The position numbers were made by a program, and so were the translations under genes. Below the pieces are notes generated by a model. It was given only the letters and a program-made list of their open reading frames with translations. It made no database searches and was not told where the DNA came from. A stretch of 15,585 nt of DNA, from contig CAJXRL010000032.1 in the NCBI GenBank assembly GCA_913059105.1, forward strand, positions 1 through 15,585, read 5' to 3'. The stretch's first letter is position 1. Every line of letters begins with the position of its first letter. Of this stretch, positions 15,539 to 15,585 are shown in pieces. This DNA is from an uncultured Flavobacteriales bacterium (GTDB lineage: Bacteria; Bacteroidota; Bacteroidia; Flavobacteriales_E; Vicingaceae).

Positions 15539-15585
15539 CTGTCTCTTATACACATCTCCGAGCCCACGAGACAGGCAGAAATCTC
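15539..15585 (-). other. Nextera/Tn5 sequencing adapter (artefact)
   Basis: Exact reverse complement of bases 1-47, beginning with the mosaic end CTGTCTCTTATACACATCT (15539-15557) and running out through the same index. Genomic sequence stops at 15538. Confidence 0.97.

Noticed and set aside
1..15585. Mobile element bounded by inverted repeats
   Set aside because: The repeats are synthetic adapter sequence and the interior is core housekeeping genes with no transposase.

Overview
The window is an assembled contig from an AT-rich Bacteroidota genome, most likely Flavobacteriales. The evidence is the short primary sigma factor without region 1.1, the TamA-type outer-membrane protein made as a lipoprotein (TamL), two lipoproteins with acidic residues right after the lipobox cysteine, TAnnTTTG-type promoter elements with weak Shine-Dalgarno sites, and the gene order tamL-fba-accD-rpsO-pnp-rpoD-rpe, which I recall from flavobacteria. 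The outermost 47 bases at each end are not genomic. They are perfect inverted copies of an Illumina Nextera (Tn5) adapter with an index, so genomic sequence spans only 48-15538 and both ends are artificial.

Layout. (1) 48-1911, minus strand: a two-gene cassette of an MbnP-like lipoprotein and a di-heme cytochrome c peroxidase of the MauG/MbnH type, the latter cut off by the contig end. (2) 1912-2462: a gap with one weak 59-aa ORF. (3) 2463-6544, plus strand: miaA (tRNA modification) followed 2 nt later by a complete AddA/RecB-type helicase-nuclease. (4) 6541-8106, minus strand: rpoD then rpe, with the rpe stop interlocked with the stop of the helicase gene. (5) 8107-8533: two intrinsic terminators facing the same way, flanking a 24-codon ORF with its own possible promoter. 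(6) 8534-15512, minus strand: tamL, fbaB, accD, rpsO and pnp, with promoter-like elements before fbaB and rpsO and a strong hairpin between rpsO and pnp.

Most of the window is core housekeeping: outer-membrane biogenesis, glycolysis, the first step of fatty-acid synthesis, translation, RNA decay, transcription, the pentose phosphate pathway, tRNA modification and DNA break repair. The two places with the most unexplained biology are the MbnP/MbnH-like pair, a probable surface copper/kynurenine system with no methanobactin genes in view, and the interval between the twin terminators downstream of pnp. No tRNA, rRNA, CRISPR array, insertion sequence or prophage was seen.
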